Assembly: GCA_934591635.1 (NCBI GenBank)
Contig: CAKTPI010000013.1
Coordinates: forward strand, 1 to 42,295
From: an uncultured Oscillospiraceae bacterium
GTDB lineage: Bacteria > Bacillota > Clostridia > Oscillospirales > Oscillospiraceae
Length of the DNA stretch: 42,295 nucleotides
Direction of reading: 5' to 3'
The translations under genes were made by a program, and so were the position numbers. Below the pieces are notes generated by a model. That model made no database searches and was not told the DNA's origin. It was given only the letters and a program-made list of their open reading frames with translations. Shown piece after piece: positions 33,893 through 42,295 of the stretch. How positions within the stretch are numbered: position 1 is the stretch's first letter; each line of letters opens with the position of its first letter.

Positions 33893-34003
33893 TTATTTAC
33901 CAGATACTGGAAAATTAAACTTTTACGATATAACACCAGGGAACTCCGGTGAAAAGAATGGCTTCACTCGGAGAATCCAACCAGACAGTGGGAGAAAAAG
34001 CAG

Positions 34004-34777
34004 ATGGAACAGAAACGTACCGAAACAAAGTACATGGCCCTGTACGGAACCCTGAAGCGGGCTATTGAAGACGGCAAATACCTGACAGGCTCCTTGATGC
34101 CGACGGAAAAGCAGATGATGGAGGAATACGCGGTCAGCCGCAATACCGTCCGGCGGGCCATTGCCCAGCTGGAGATGGATGGACTGATTAGCGTTTCCCC
34201 CGGGCGCGGCACCCAGGTCATTAAGGGCCGGGCAAACCAGGATAAGCCAGGGTTCCAGATTCCCTACGATGTGACGACCATCAAAAAGGTGGGGTGGGAT
34301 CAATATACCGTTGGTTTTTCCAGCTCTACCATTGATGTAATGCAGGCGGATACACGGCTTTCAGCAAAATTGGCTGTGCCTCCGCTGACCGAGCTCTATC
34401 GGGTGCAGCGCCTGAAATTCTGCGGCAACGTGCCCTCCTGCTACGTGGTCAGTTATTTGGTGAAGGAAAAGCTGCCGGGATTGGATCGTTTCAACGGTCA
34501 GATCATGTGGCTGAGCAAGCAAATTTACGATACCTACCATCTCAGCCCCCTGTCAGCTTATGAGAAGGTGACGGTTCAGGCGGCAACTTTCCTGGAGGCA
34601 AACTTGCTTCGCCTGGATATCGGTACACCCATGATGCTGGTGCAGCGAACGGCAGAATATGAGCAGGGGTTGATTGAATTTACAGAGTCCTTCTACAATC
34701 CGGAGTTCTTCTATATTGAGATCGAGATGAAGGGCCGCCCCGACTATCTGATTTCCAACGATACCTCAGCCATATAG
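34004..34777 (+). CDS. GntR-family regulator (HutC/UTRA type)
   Basis: A 257-residue regulator. The N-terminal winged helix spans about residues 10-75 (MALYGTLKRAIEDGKY, LMPTEKQMMEEYAVSRNTVRRA, SVSPGRGTQV). The C-terminal part has the UTRA ligand-domain pattern, with a first strand then PPLTELYRVQRLKF and IGTPMMLVQRTAEYEQ. GGAG lies upstream of the ATG, and it has its own promoter and terminator. UTRA domains bind small sugars, phosphosugars or amino-acid-like ligands (family knowledge). Position just after the second module suggests control of that module and perhaps of the MFS gene. The 30-bp palindrome at 25073-25102 is a candidate target (inference). Confidence 0.92.
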   Translation: MEQKRTETKYMALYGTLKRAIEDGKYLTGSLMPTEKQMMEEYAVSRNTVRRAIAQLEMDGLISVSPGRGTQVIKGRANQDKPGFQIPYDVTTIKKVGWDQYTVGFSSSTIDVMQADTRLSAKLAVPPLTELYRVQRLKFCGNVPSCYVVSYLVKEKLPGLDRFNGQIMWLSKQIYDTYHLSPLSAYEKVTVQAATFLEANLLRLDIGTPMMLVQRTAEYEQGLIEFTESFYNPEFFYIEIEMKGRPDYLISNDTSAI

Positions 34778-34809
34778 CATCCTTCGCCTGAGCGCGGAAC
34801 CAAACCATT

Positions 34810-34843
34810 AAAAGCCGCACGGGGGGTACCTGTGCGGCTTTTG
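34810..34843 (+). terminator. Intrinsic terminator after the GntR-family gene
   Basis: AAAAGCCGCAC (34810-34820) and GTGCGGCTTTT (34832-34842) form an 11-bp perfect stem ending in T residues, with an 11-nt loop. Confidence 0.8.
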
Positions 34844-34863
34844 CGAAAGAATCGGAGGTTTTT

Positions 34864-36066
34864 ATGCAAACACAATCAGAAGAAGTACTGCGGCAGGAGC
34901 CGGATAAAATCTGGAATGCCGCGTTTATCAGCGTATTCATTGCCAATATGCTGATGTTCCTGGGCCAGCAGATGATGAACACGCTGGTTGCCAAGTATGC
35001 CAATTTCCTGGGCGCACAGCCCTCGGTGGTTGGCTTTATCACCAGCTCCTTTGCCTATACCGCGCTGCTGTTTAAGGTATTTGCTGCTCCGGCCATTGAC
35101 CGGCTCAATAAGAAATATGTGCTGGCGGGGGCGCTGCTGGTCATGGCGGCTTCCTTTTTTGGCTACAGCATGTCCCATTCTGTCCAGCCTCTGTTGGGCT
35201 TCCGCTTGCTGCAGGGTGCTGGACAGGCTTTTACCGCCACCTGTTGCCTGGCGCTGGCATCGGAATGCCTGCCCCGGGATAAAATGGCCAGCGGTATCGC
35301 TTATTTCTCTCTGGCTCAGGCAATCTGCCAGTCTCTTGGCCCAACCATGGGCCTGAGTCTGGCAAAGAGCATCGGCTATAATGCCACCTTTGCCATTGGC
35401 GCCGTTATCATGGTCTGCGCCGCAGTTGCCGCATTTATGATCAAAACACCGGCCAGACCCAAGCAGAAGGAGAAAAAGCTTTTCTCGGTCAAGAGCATCA
35501 TTGCGGTGGAGGCAATTTTGCCTGCCGTGCTGGCTTTCTTCCTGTCCATGGCCAATTACAATATCAATTCCTTCCTGGCCATTTACGGCGCGGAAAGGGG
35601 CTGTGAAACGAACATTGGCTATTTCTTCACCGTGTACGCCATGACCATGCTGGTGTCCCGGCCTTTGGTTGGTAAGCTGGCGGATAAGTATGGTATGACG
35701 AAAATGATTATTGCGGCTATGGGCTGCTTTGCGGCGGCCTTCCTGCTGATCAGCATTTCTACCAATATTTGGATGTTCCTGCTGTCTGCCTTCGTCTCCG
35801 CCTTTGGCTACGGCGCTTGCCACCCACTGGTGCAGGCCCTTTGTATGAAGTGCACTCCGCCGGAAAAGCGCGGCGCGGGAAGTATTACCAATTACATCGG
35901 CCAGGATTTGGGCAACCTCGTCGGCCCTACTTTTGCCGGATTCGTGGTGGAGCGCACCAGCTACGCCGTGATGTGGCGCGTGATGACCATCCCTATCCTG
36001 TTTGCAATTGCTCTGGTCTTTATCTCCCGTACCCGTATCGCCAGAGCTGAAAACGGCGGAAAATAA
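34864..36066 (+). CDS. MFS transporter
   Basis: A 400-residue major facilitator with about twelve hydrophobic spans. Visible marks are a polar N-terminus, AAPAIDRLNKKY after the second span (the A-like loop), GFRLLQGAGQAFTAT in the fourth span, and the second-half equivalent SRPLVGKLADKYGM. A basic central loop (ARPKQKEKKLF) divides the halves. GGAGG is upstream of the ATG. It follows the regulator gene's terminator and is closed by its own. Substrate and direction are unknown; efflux of a pathway product or drug is as likely as uptake. Confidence 0.88.
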   Translation: MQTQSEEVLRQEPDKIWNAAFISVFIANMLMFLGQQMMNTLVAKYANFLGAQPSVVGFITSSFAYTALLFKVFAAPAIDRLNKKYVLAGALLVMAASFFGYSMSHSVQPLLGFRLLQGAGQAFTATCCLALASECLPRDKMASGIAYFSLAQAICQSLGPTMGLSLAKSIGYNATFAIGAVIMVCAAVAAFMIKTPARPKQKEKKLFSVKSIIAVEAILPAVLAFFLSMANYNINSFLAIYGAERGCETNIGYFFTVYAMTMLVSRPLVGKLADKYGMTKMIIAAMGCFAAAFLLISISTNIWMFLLSAFVSAFGYGACHPLVQALCMKCTPPEKRGAGSITNYIGQDLGNLVGPTFAGFVVERTSYAVMWRVMTIPILFAIALVFISRTRIARAENGGK

Positions 36067-36094
36067 GAAAGCGGTTCAGGTCAATTTCGCCCCC

Positions 36095-36127
36095 AAGCGC
36101 CCCAGAGCGAACTCCGGGGCGCTTTTG
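36095..36127 (+). terminator. Intrinsic terminator of the MFS gene
   Basis: AAGCGCCCC (36095-36103) and GGGGCGCTT (36116-36124) pair perfectly over 9 bp, followed by TT. Confidence 0.75.
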
Positions 36128-36163
36128 TACGCATTTCTCCCAGTAGCCAAATGTCCCCAAATG

Positions 36164-36172
36164 TGATATACT
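36164..36172 (+). promoter_or_regulatory. Extended -10 promoter of the phosphatase operon
   Basis: TGATATACT carries an extended TGn element before TATACT. The -35 region is poor, as is usual for extended -10 promoters. It lies about 75 nt before the phosphatase ATG. Confidence 0.5.
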
Positions 36173-36246
36173 GTACAAATAAGATACCGGGTAGTGGCCC
36201 AACCATAAATCATAACAAGCTGGGCCGTTGTTGGAGGATGGATACA

Positions 36247-36678
36247 ATGATAAAAATACTGTTTGTCTGCCACGGCAATATCTGCCGTAGTCCGATGGCG
36301 GAGTATATTTTGAAGGATATGTTGCACAAGGCTGGGAAGGATGGGGCGTTTGAGGTTGCCTCGGCGGCGGTGAGCCGGGAGGAGATCGGAAATCCGGTGT
36401 ATCCCCCGGCGCGGCGGGAGCTTCAGCGGCATGGGGTCAGCTGCGATGGGCACCGTGCCCGGCAGGTGACGCAGAATGATTTTCAGCATTACGACCGGAT
36501 TTATTATATGGATGCCAGTAATAAGCGGTATCTTGACCGAATGCTGCCAAGAGATGAAGAGAAGATTCGGCCGCTGCTGAGCCGGGATGTGGCGGATCCC
36601 TGGTATACCGGGGACTTCGAACAAACCTGGAACGATCTGGTGGCGGGCTGTCAAAAAATCATGGAGGAATTTGCGTGA
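36247..36678 (+). CDS. Low-molecular-weight protein tyrosine phosphatase
   Basis: A 143-residue phosphatase. The P-loop is VCHGNICRSPMAE near the start (nucleophile Cys8, C-x5-R with Arg14), and the general-acid Asp is in the late DVADPWYTGD motif. The chain length fits the family (about 140-160). I chose the ATG at 36247 with GGAGG 9 nt upstream; an ATG at 36238 directly abuts that site and is less likely. In Gram-positives such enzymes act on phosphotyrosine of kinases, stress proteins or polysaccharide regulators (family knowledge). No kinase or capsule gene is nearby. It is coupled to the DUF2284 gene by a GTGA overlap. Confidence 0.93.
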   Translation: MIKILFVCHGNICRSPMAEYILKDMLHKAGKDGAFEVASAAVSREEIGNPVYPPARRELQRHGVSCDGHRARQVTQNDFQHYDRIYYMDASNKRYLDRMLPRDEEKIRPLLSRDVADPWYTGDFEQTWNDLVAGCQKIMEEFA

Positions 36679-37214
36679 ACCGGGAGCTTTTGGAGCAGCG
36701 GCTGGCAGAACTGCCACTGTATGCCTACTTTTTTATATCCCCGAAAAACTTGGAATTCTCTGACCGGGTGCGTTGGATTTGTGAACATGAGTGTACCCAA
36801 TACGGAAAATCCTGGGCCTGTCCGCCAGGGGTGGGGACGTTAGGGGAGTGCAGGGCCCATTGCCTGTGCTACGGGCAATGCCTGGTGATTGCTACCCTTA
36901 CAGAGGTGGAGGATATTGCCAATCTGGAGCAGACCCTTGCCACCCGCCGTCCCCATGAGGAAATCACCGATCAGGTGGCGGATATTCTGCGGCAGTTGGG
37001 GGCAGAACCCTTTGTGCTCTCCACTGAATCCTGCGCCATCTGCCCCCGTTGCGCCATCCTGGACGGGCAGCCTTGCCGGTTCCCGGAGCGGATGCACCCC
37101 TGTGTGGAGAGTCAGGGAATCAATGTTGTGCCGGTGCTGGAGGAGAACGGCCTTGCGTTCCAGTATGGGCAGAACATGGTGACATGGATTTCGATGCTTT
37201 TATACCAGGCGTGA
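36675..37214 (+). CDS. DUF2284 cysteine-rich metal-binding protein
   Basis: A 179-residue cysteine-rich protein that fits the DUF2284 pattern of predicted metal-binding proteins. Visible motifs are CEHECTQYGKSWACPPGVGTL near residue 36, CRAHCLCYGQCLV and CAICPRCAILDGQPC, with MHPCVESQGI later. The GTG start overlaps the phosphatase stop (GTGA) and has GGAGG 7 nt upstream, so translation is coupled. The number and spacing of cysteines suggest iron-sulfur or zinc binding. The function is unknown to me. Confidence 0.8.
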   Translation: MNRELLEQRLAELPLYAYFFISPKNLEFSDRVRWICEHECTQYGKSWACPPGVGTLGECRAHCLCYGQCLVIATLTEVEDIANLEQTLATRRPHEEITDQVADILRQLGAEPFVLSTESCAICPRCAILDGQPCRFPERMHPCVESQGINVVPVLEENGLAFQYGQNMVTWISMLLYQA

Positions 37215-37330
37215 GAGTACCGTTTTTCTTTCCTGGAGAATAAAGAAGACAATTTGACAAAATAGACAAGGATTCGACGGAACAGATTTCTGAATTTATT
37301 CAAATTTGCGTAAAATTTTTGCAAAAACAT

Positions 37331-37359
37331 TTGCATTTTGTGCAATGCCATGATATACT
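37331..37359 (+). promoter_or_regulatory. Promoter of ppdK
   Basis: TTGCAT (37331-37336) and TATACT (37354-37359) are 17 nt apart, about 80 nt before the ppdK ATG. The -35 region overlaps a short inverted repeat, TTGCA and TGCAA. Confidence 0.65.
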
Positions 37360-37445
37360 ATCTGAGCGTTAGTGATCTGAATTCAAAAATGCAAAGAAAA
37401 AAGCGAAAAATGTATCGCTGAAGAAATCTGAAAGGGGTATCATTC

Positions 37446-40085
<2,640 letters not shown>

Positions 40086-40131
40086 GCAGCGCTTCTGCCG
40101 CGCTAGGGCGAAAATAATAACCGTATAAAAT

Positions 40132-40177
40132 AAACTGACCTTGCCAGGAACGTTTCCCGGCAAGGTCAGTTTTCTTT
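40132..40177. terminator. Intrinsic terminator after ppdK
   Basis: AAACTGACCTTGCC (40132-40145) and GGCAAGGTCAGTTT (40159-40172) form a perfect 14-bp stem, followed by TCTTT. The opposite strand also reads into a T-rich run, so it may serve the minus-strand gene at 40391 as well. Confidence 0.9.
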
Positions 40178-40189
40178 GGCGTGGGGAGT

Positions 40190-40321
40190 AGGCTTGAAAC
40201 AGTGCCCTTTTGCCACTATCCGGCTTCCCGCAATGGGCAGTTGAATATCAGCGAGTTGGCAAGTGCCTGCGATTTGAGCAGGACAACGGTTTATAAGCAT
40301 ATTGAGCTGTTGGAGGGATAA
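40190..40321 (+). pseudogene. Remnant of a helix-turn-helix gene (C-terminal fragment)
   Basis: Frame from 40190 to the TAA at 40319-40321. It encodes a tail with a clear helix-turn-helix: LNISELASACDLSRTTVYK, followed by HIELLEG and the stop. No start codon with a ribosome binding site precedes it, and the frame runs into the ppdK terminator. Such C-terminal helices resemble the DNA-binding end of serine recombinases or small phage regulators. The most likely reading is a decayed mobile-element gene. It is short, so chance cannot be excluded. Confidence 0.4.
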
Positions 40322-40390
40322 AAAGCCAGGGTACCGGTTGGGGCAATCTGGTTTCTTCACAAAAAACAGCAAGTTATGTAGTTCAATAGT

Positions 40391-41425
40391 TTACCAATTT
40401 TGGTCGTTATATGGCGTGTTGTCCACACCGTCACGATTCAAACTTTCCACCATTTGATCAAGGATGGGTTTCCACATATTCTTGAACCACTCGGTCTTGC
40501 CAAACCATTTCACAAGGGTTGGGCTGATTGCGTAATAGGTGCGAATAAATGTGCGGCCATACCATGTTTCAGCCAGAGTATTATCACGAAAGCGGCGTAA
40601 TGTCCAAACTTCGGGGCAATCATACGAACCGTATATTGCTGTGGCAACATAGCAACCACCTTCATTTTTGTTGATCTCGGGTTCTTCGTAGGAAGGATCA
40701 AACCTTTTTATCTTATTGATGTAACGTTGGATTGTTTCCTCATTGATTTCTTCATTACTAAATTTGGGCATTAAAATGTTGTGCTGCTGAATTCCAATTT
40801 CCCAGCAAGAAGCCGCAATATCACCGTATGTACCACCAAATAATTCGATTAAATAATCCCCAAAATGATAAAGGATGTCCCTTGCAGCGCAACAGTTGTT
40901 TACATACTCCTGGGTATAGTTGAACCTAATTTGTGCGTCAATTCCATCGTAATGATTTTTAGCAGCCTTGAACAGCAATGCAGATATAGTCATAAGTTTT
41001 TCGCCGACTTCTTCAAGTGCTTCTCTTTTCTTATCAGAATCCCCAATATTATCTTCTATTAGATTCAGAACAGTATCTTCACAATTACTTAACCTAATGG
41101 CCGCACCTTGAATTTCCGCAATTTTGCAGCACATAGATTGATAATATACCGTGTAAAAGTTTGCTTCCCAACTGGATGGGTCTTTCACAAGAATCATATC
41201 ATAATATTTTCGCGCGTTTTCAGCGTTATTATTATCACGTGCTCTGCGTGCAACCTCATAAAGACGCTGGACTTCATCAGAGTGGTCAATCTTTACGGTT
41301 CCTTCAACAATCAGTTTTCGTGCTTCGTCAATAGAGTACCGTGTCCCGCAGTATTGGCATACATACATGCCATCTTGCTTGATAATATCCTGGCTTCCGC
41401 ACATTTCACAGACCATGGCTTTCAT
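40391..41425 (-). CDS. Zinc-ribbon protein with C-terminal CFI-box domain
   Basis: A 344-residue protein. The N-terminal zinc ribbon has cysteines 6, 9, 23 and 26 (CEMC, then CQYCGTRYS). A charged helical region follows (VARRARDNNNAENARKYYD, tetratricopeptide-like). The middle part (about 90-250) is helical with no motif I recognise. The C-terminal domain starts GGCYVATAIYGSYDCPE and continues LRRFRDNTL, which matches the CFI-box pattern (C[FY][IV]ATA.YG) found at the C-terminus of many bacterial proteins with varied N-terminal domains. AAAGGTGG lies upstream of the ATG. A likely promoter on the minus strand is TTCACC (41492-41487) and TATAAG (41470-41465) with a 16-nt spacer. The gene is clearly more AT-rich than the rest of the window, a sign of recent transfer. 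Function unknown. Confidence 0.8.
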   Translation of the reverse strand: MKAMVCEMCGSQDIIKQDGMYVCQYCGTRYSIDEARKLIVEGTVKIDHSDEVQRLYEVARRARDNNNAENARKYYDMILVKDPSSWEANFYTVYYQSMCCKIAEIQGAAIRLSNCEDTVLNLIEDNIGDSDKKREALEEVGEKLMTISALLFKAAKNHYDGIDAQIRFNYTQEYVNNCCAARDILYHFGDYLIELFGGTYGDIAASCWEIGIQQHNILMPKFSNEEINEETIQRYINKIKRFDPSYEEPEINKNEGGCYVATAIYGSYDCPEVWTLRRFRDNTLAETWYGRTFIRTYYAISPTLVKWFGKTEWFKNMWKPILDQMVESLNRDGVDNTPYNDQNW

Positions 41426-41464
41426 CTTGCACTACCACCTTTCAGTTTTTACATGTTTTCCTGT

Positions 41465-41492
41465 CTTATACGAGTATACAGAGTCCGGTGAA
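41465..41492 (-). promoter_or_regulatory. Promoter of the zinc-ribbon/CFI-box gene
   Basis: On the minus strand TTCACC and TATAAG are separated by 16 nt, about 40 nt upstream of the ATG at 41425. This makes the gene independent of the RNA unit upstream. Confidence 0.5.
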
Positions 41493-41550
41493 TAACTCTC
41501 CTTTTGGGAATCCTTTATGGCCTTTCATTGCTTCTTCCGCATTTCCCCCC

Positions 41551-41590
41551 AAAAATAAAAAGTGCGCCTACCGAAGCAGGCGCACAAAAA
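41551..41590 (-). terminator. Intrinsic terminator of the candidate RNA
   Basis: An 8-bp perfect stem (AGGCGCAC/GTGCGCCT) with an 8-nt loop. On the minus strand it is followed by a T-rich run, the complement of 41551-41561. Confidence 0.8.
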
Positions 41591-41742
41591 ACGCAAACTC
41601 CGATAGTCGCCAAACTAACTGATATAGCAAGAGCCTTGCCTATACACAGCAGAATTTGCATTTTTATCAAATTCAATGTGTATAGGCAAAAAGGGTAGAC
41701 TACCCCTATAGGCTCTCTCTTAATCTATTCAGTTAGTTTGGC
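41551..41742 (-). ncRNA. Candidate structured small RNA with own promoter and terminator
   Basis: Read on the minus strand. A 14-bp perfect outer stem (41742-41729 with 41622-41609), extended past a bulge, closes a junction. Inside are AGAGCC/GGCTCT (41716-41711 with 41635-41630), a small GGGTA/TACCC hairpin (41705-41693), and a long hairpin of TTGCCTATACAC/GTGTATAGGCAA (41689-41678 with 41647-41636) continued by GAATTTG/CAAATTC (41674-41668 with 41658-41652). An intrinsic terminator follows: GTGCGCCT (41569-41562) paired with AGGCGCAC (41585-41578), then a T-rich run. A promoter ends about 7 nt before the outer stem. The predicted RNA is about 190 nt. I do not recognise the class. The rod-like fold with a side hairpin recalls 6S RNA, and a leader or riboswitch-like role for the downstream gene is also possible. 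Confidence 0.55.
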
Positions 41743-41748
41743 AGAGTT

Positions 41749-41777
41749 ATAGTATCATATCCCACTAAAAGATTCAA
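41749..41777 (-). promoter_or_regulatory. Promoter of the candidate RNA
   Basis: On the minus strand TTGAAT (41777-41772) and TACTAT (41754-41749) are 17 nt apart, with an extended TGA element just before the -10. Transcription would start at about 41742, exactly where the outer stem begins. Confidence 0.65.
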
Positions 41778-41873
41778 GGCATTTCAAAAAATTCTCTCTT
41801 TCTTCTTTGCTTGCGGTACGCAATACTAACAAATAATCTGACTTTTTTGCTCAGGTTGCAGCCTCTTTGCAAA

Positions 41874-41911
41874 ATCAATAAAAACGGAGAGATGCAAAAA
41901 ATACCTCTCCG
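41874..41911 (-). terminator. Terminator-like hairpin (minus strand)
   Basis: CGGAGAG/CTCTCCG arms (41911-41905 with 41891-41885) form a 7-bp stem. On the minus strand a TTTTT run follows. It implies a minus-strand transcript from the right, for which I see no clear gene. Confidence 0.6.
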
Positions 41912-42102
41912 CTTGATTTTAGGAATGCCAGACTGTTCATTTCATTTGATTTTTGAACGCATTTTTAGACCTCATTCCTATCATCAAAATCAGCAAACAG
42001 GCATGCGGTCTTGATGATAACCATTCCCTCCCAAAAGTCCGTGCCCCGGAGACTACGGGACTCGATGGCCAATTTTCCCGTTTCCGGCAAAATTGTATAG
42101 GG

Positions 42103-42149
42103 AAAACCAGTTTTTGAACTGGTTTTGGCAATATGCCACTGGCATATTG
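42103..42149. repeat. Two adjacent inverted repeats
   Basis: AAAACCAGTT/AACTGGTTTT (42103-42112 with 42117-42126, 4-nt loop) is followed after 2 nt by CAATATGCC/GGCATATTG (42129-42137 with 42141-42149, 3-nt loop). Neither has a proper T tract as a terminator. They could be a recombination or protein-binding site. Confidence 0.65.
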
Positions 42150-42180
42150 CAGTTAAATGGGTTCGAGCCCTTCGCTTCAT

Positions 42181-42219
42181 AAAAAATAAACGCCACCCGA
42201 AAGGGTGACGTTTATTTTT
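42181..42219. terminator. Bidirectional terminator-like hairpin
   Basis: AAATAAACGCCACCC and GGGTGACGTTTATTT pair around a GAAA tetraloop (42199-42202) with one mismatch, flanked by A and T runs on either side. Confidence 0.7.
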
Positions 42220-42295
42220 GGTGGACATATACCTGTTAAATCCGAACTTAAGGCAGCCTCAATTTCTTGCAAGGTCAGAGTCTGGCTGCCGTCTT

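Larger units (their letters stand above)
40086..40390. other. Spacer between ppdK and the zinc-ribbon/CFI-box gene
   Basis: A 305-bp spacer between convergent genes. It holds the ppdK terminator (40132-40177) and the helix-turn-helix remnant (40190-40321). I see nothing else in it. Confidence 0.6.
41778..42295. other. AT-rich end region with hairpins, no convincing gene
   Basis: About 520 bp without a supported gene. It holds a minus-strand terminator-like hairpin (41874-41911), a pair of adjacent hairpins (42103-42149), and a two-way terminator-like hairpin (42181-42219). Short frames on either strand (for example 41937-42131 and 41965-42228 minus) lack recognisable domains. The region looks like the border of an accessory or mobile segment. 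Confidence 0.5.

Noticed and set aside
41425..41530. A 20-codon leader peptide upstream of the zinc-ribbon/CFI-box gene
   Set aside because: It has an ATG and a weak binding site but no attenuator hairpin follows it, so there is not enough to support it.
42100..42180. A possible tRNA, because GGGTTCGAGCCC resembles a T-arm
   Set aside because: No matching acceptor, D-arm or anticodon arm can be found around it.
41937..42228. Short minus-strand frames of 64 and 87 codons
   Set aside because: No domain, no ribosome binding site, and they run across hairpins. Probably chance frames.

Overview
The window is dense, GC-rich (except its right end) and Gram-positive in style: strong GGAGG-type ribosome binding sites, lipoprotein signal peptides on peptide-type binding proteins, a pyruvate phosphate dikinase, and many ABC importers. 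This fits a gut-type Firmicute of class Clostridia, probably near Oscillospiraceae. That placement is an inference from gene style; no rRNA or marker gene is present.

Layout. (1) 1-7929, plus strand: a four-gene iron/heme/cobalamin-type uptake operon. It contains a giant surface protein (5' end outside the window) built from about nine related beta-rich modules and ending in half of a periplasmic-binding-protein fold, then a complete binding protein, a FecCD-type permease, and an ATPase with an extra C-terminal domain. A two-way terminator (7939-7974) closes it. (2) 24068-7972, minus strand: a 13-gene catabolic and uptake operon of about 16 kb. In transcription order it holds an SLC13-type anion permease, a PatB/MalY C-S lyase, a peptide-type ABC importer (A, B, C, D, F), an FAD oxidoreductase, an MmgE/PrpD protein, a divergent EPSP-synthase-like enzyme, a LacI regulator, an M20 dipeptidase and a cysteine-desulfidase-like protein. 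It has a near-consensus promoter at 24137-24165. (3) 24444-24815, plus: a RidA gene with its own promoter, divergent from region 2. Three GAAAWCGTTTTC-like sites in the shared spacer are probable LacI-family operators. (4) 25123-33812, plus: a second parallel module with MmgE/PrpD, ABC importer (A, B, C, D, F), an alpha/beta hydrolase and a small membrane zinc-ribbon protein, preceded by a perfect 30-bp palindrome. (5) 33863-36066: a GntR/UTRA regulator and an MFS transporter. (6) 36247-40085: a low-molecular-weight protein tyrosine phosphatase, a DUF2284 metal-binding protein, and ppdK. (7) 40086-42295: an AT-richer accessory stretch with a helix-turn-helix gene remnant, a zinc-ribbon/CFI-box protein, a candidate structured RNA gene with its own promoter and terminator, and several hairpins.

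How it fits together (inference). Regions 2-4 look like two sister pathways, each pairing a peptide-type importer with its own MmgE/PrpD enzyme, under LacI and possibly GntR control. In region 2 a dipeptidase, a C-S beta-lyase and a cysteine desulfidase would release 2-aminoacrylate, which the divergently transcribed RidA would detoxify. This suggests use of cysteine S-conjugates, cysteinyl peptides or related amino-acid adducts. The EPSP-synthase homologue departs from the usual active-site signature and lies in no shikimate operon, so it may make or modify something other than EPSP.
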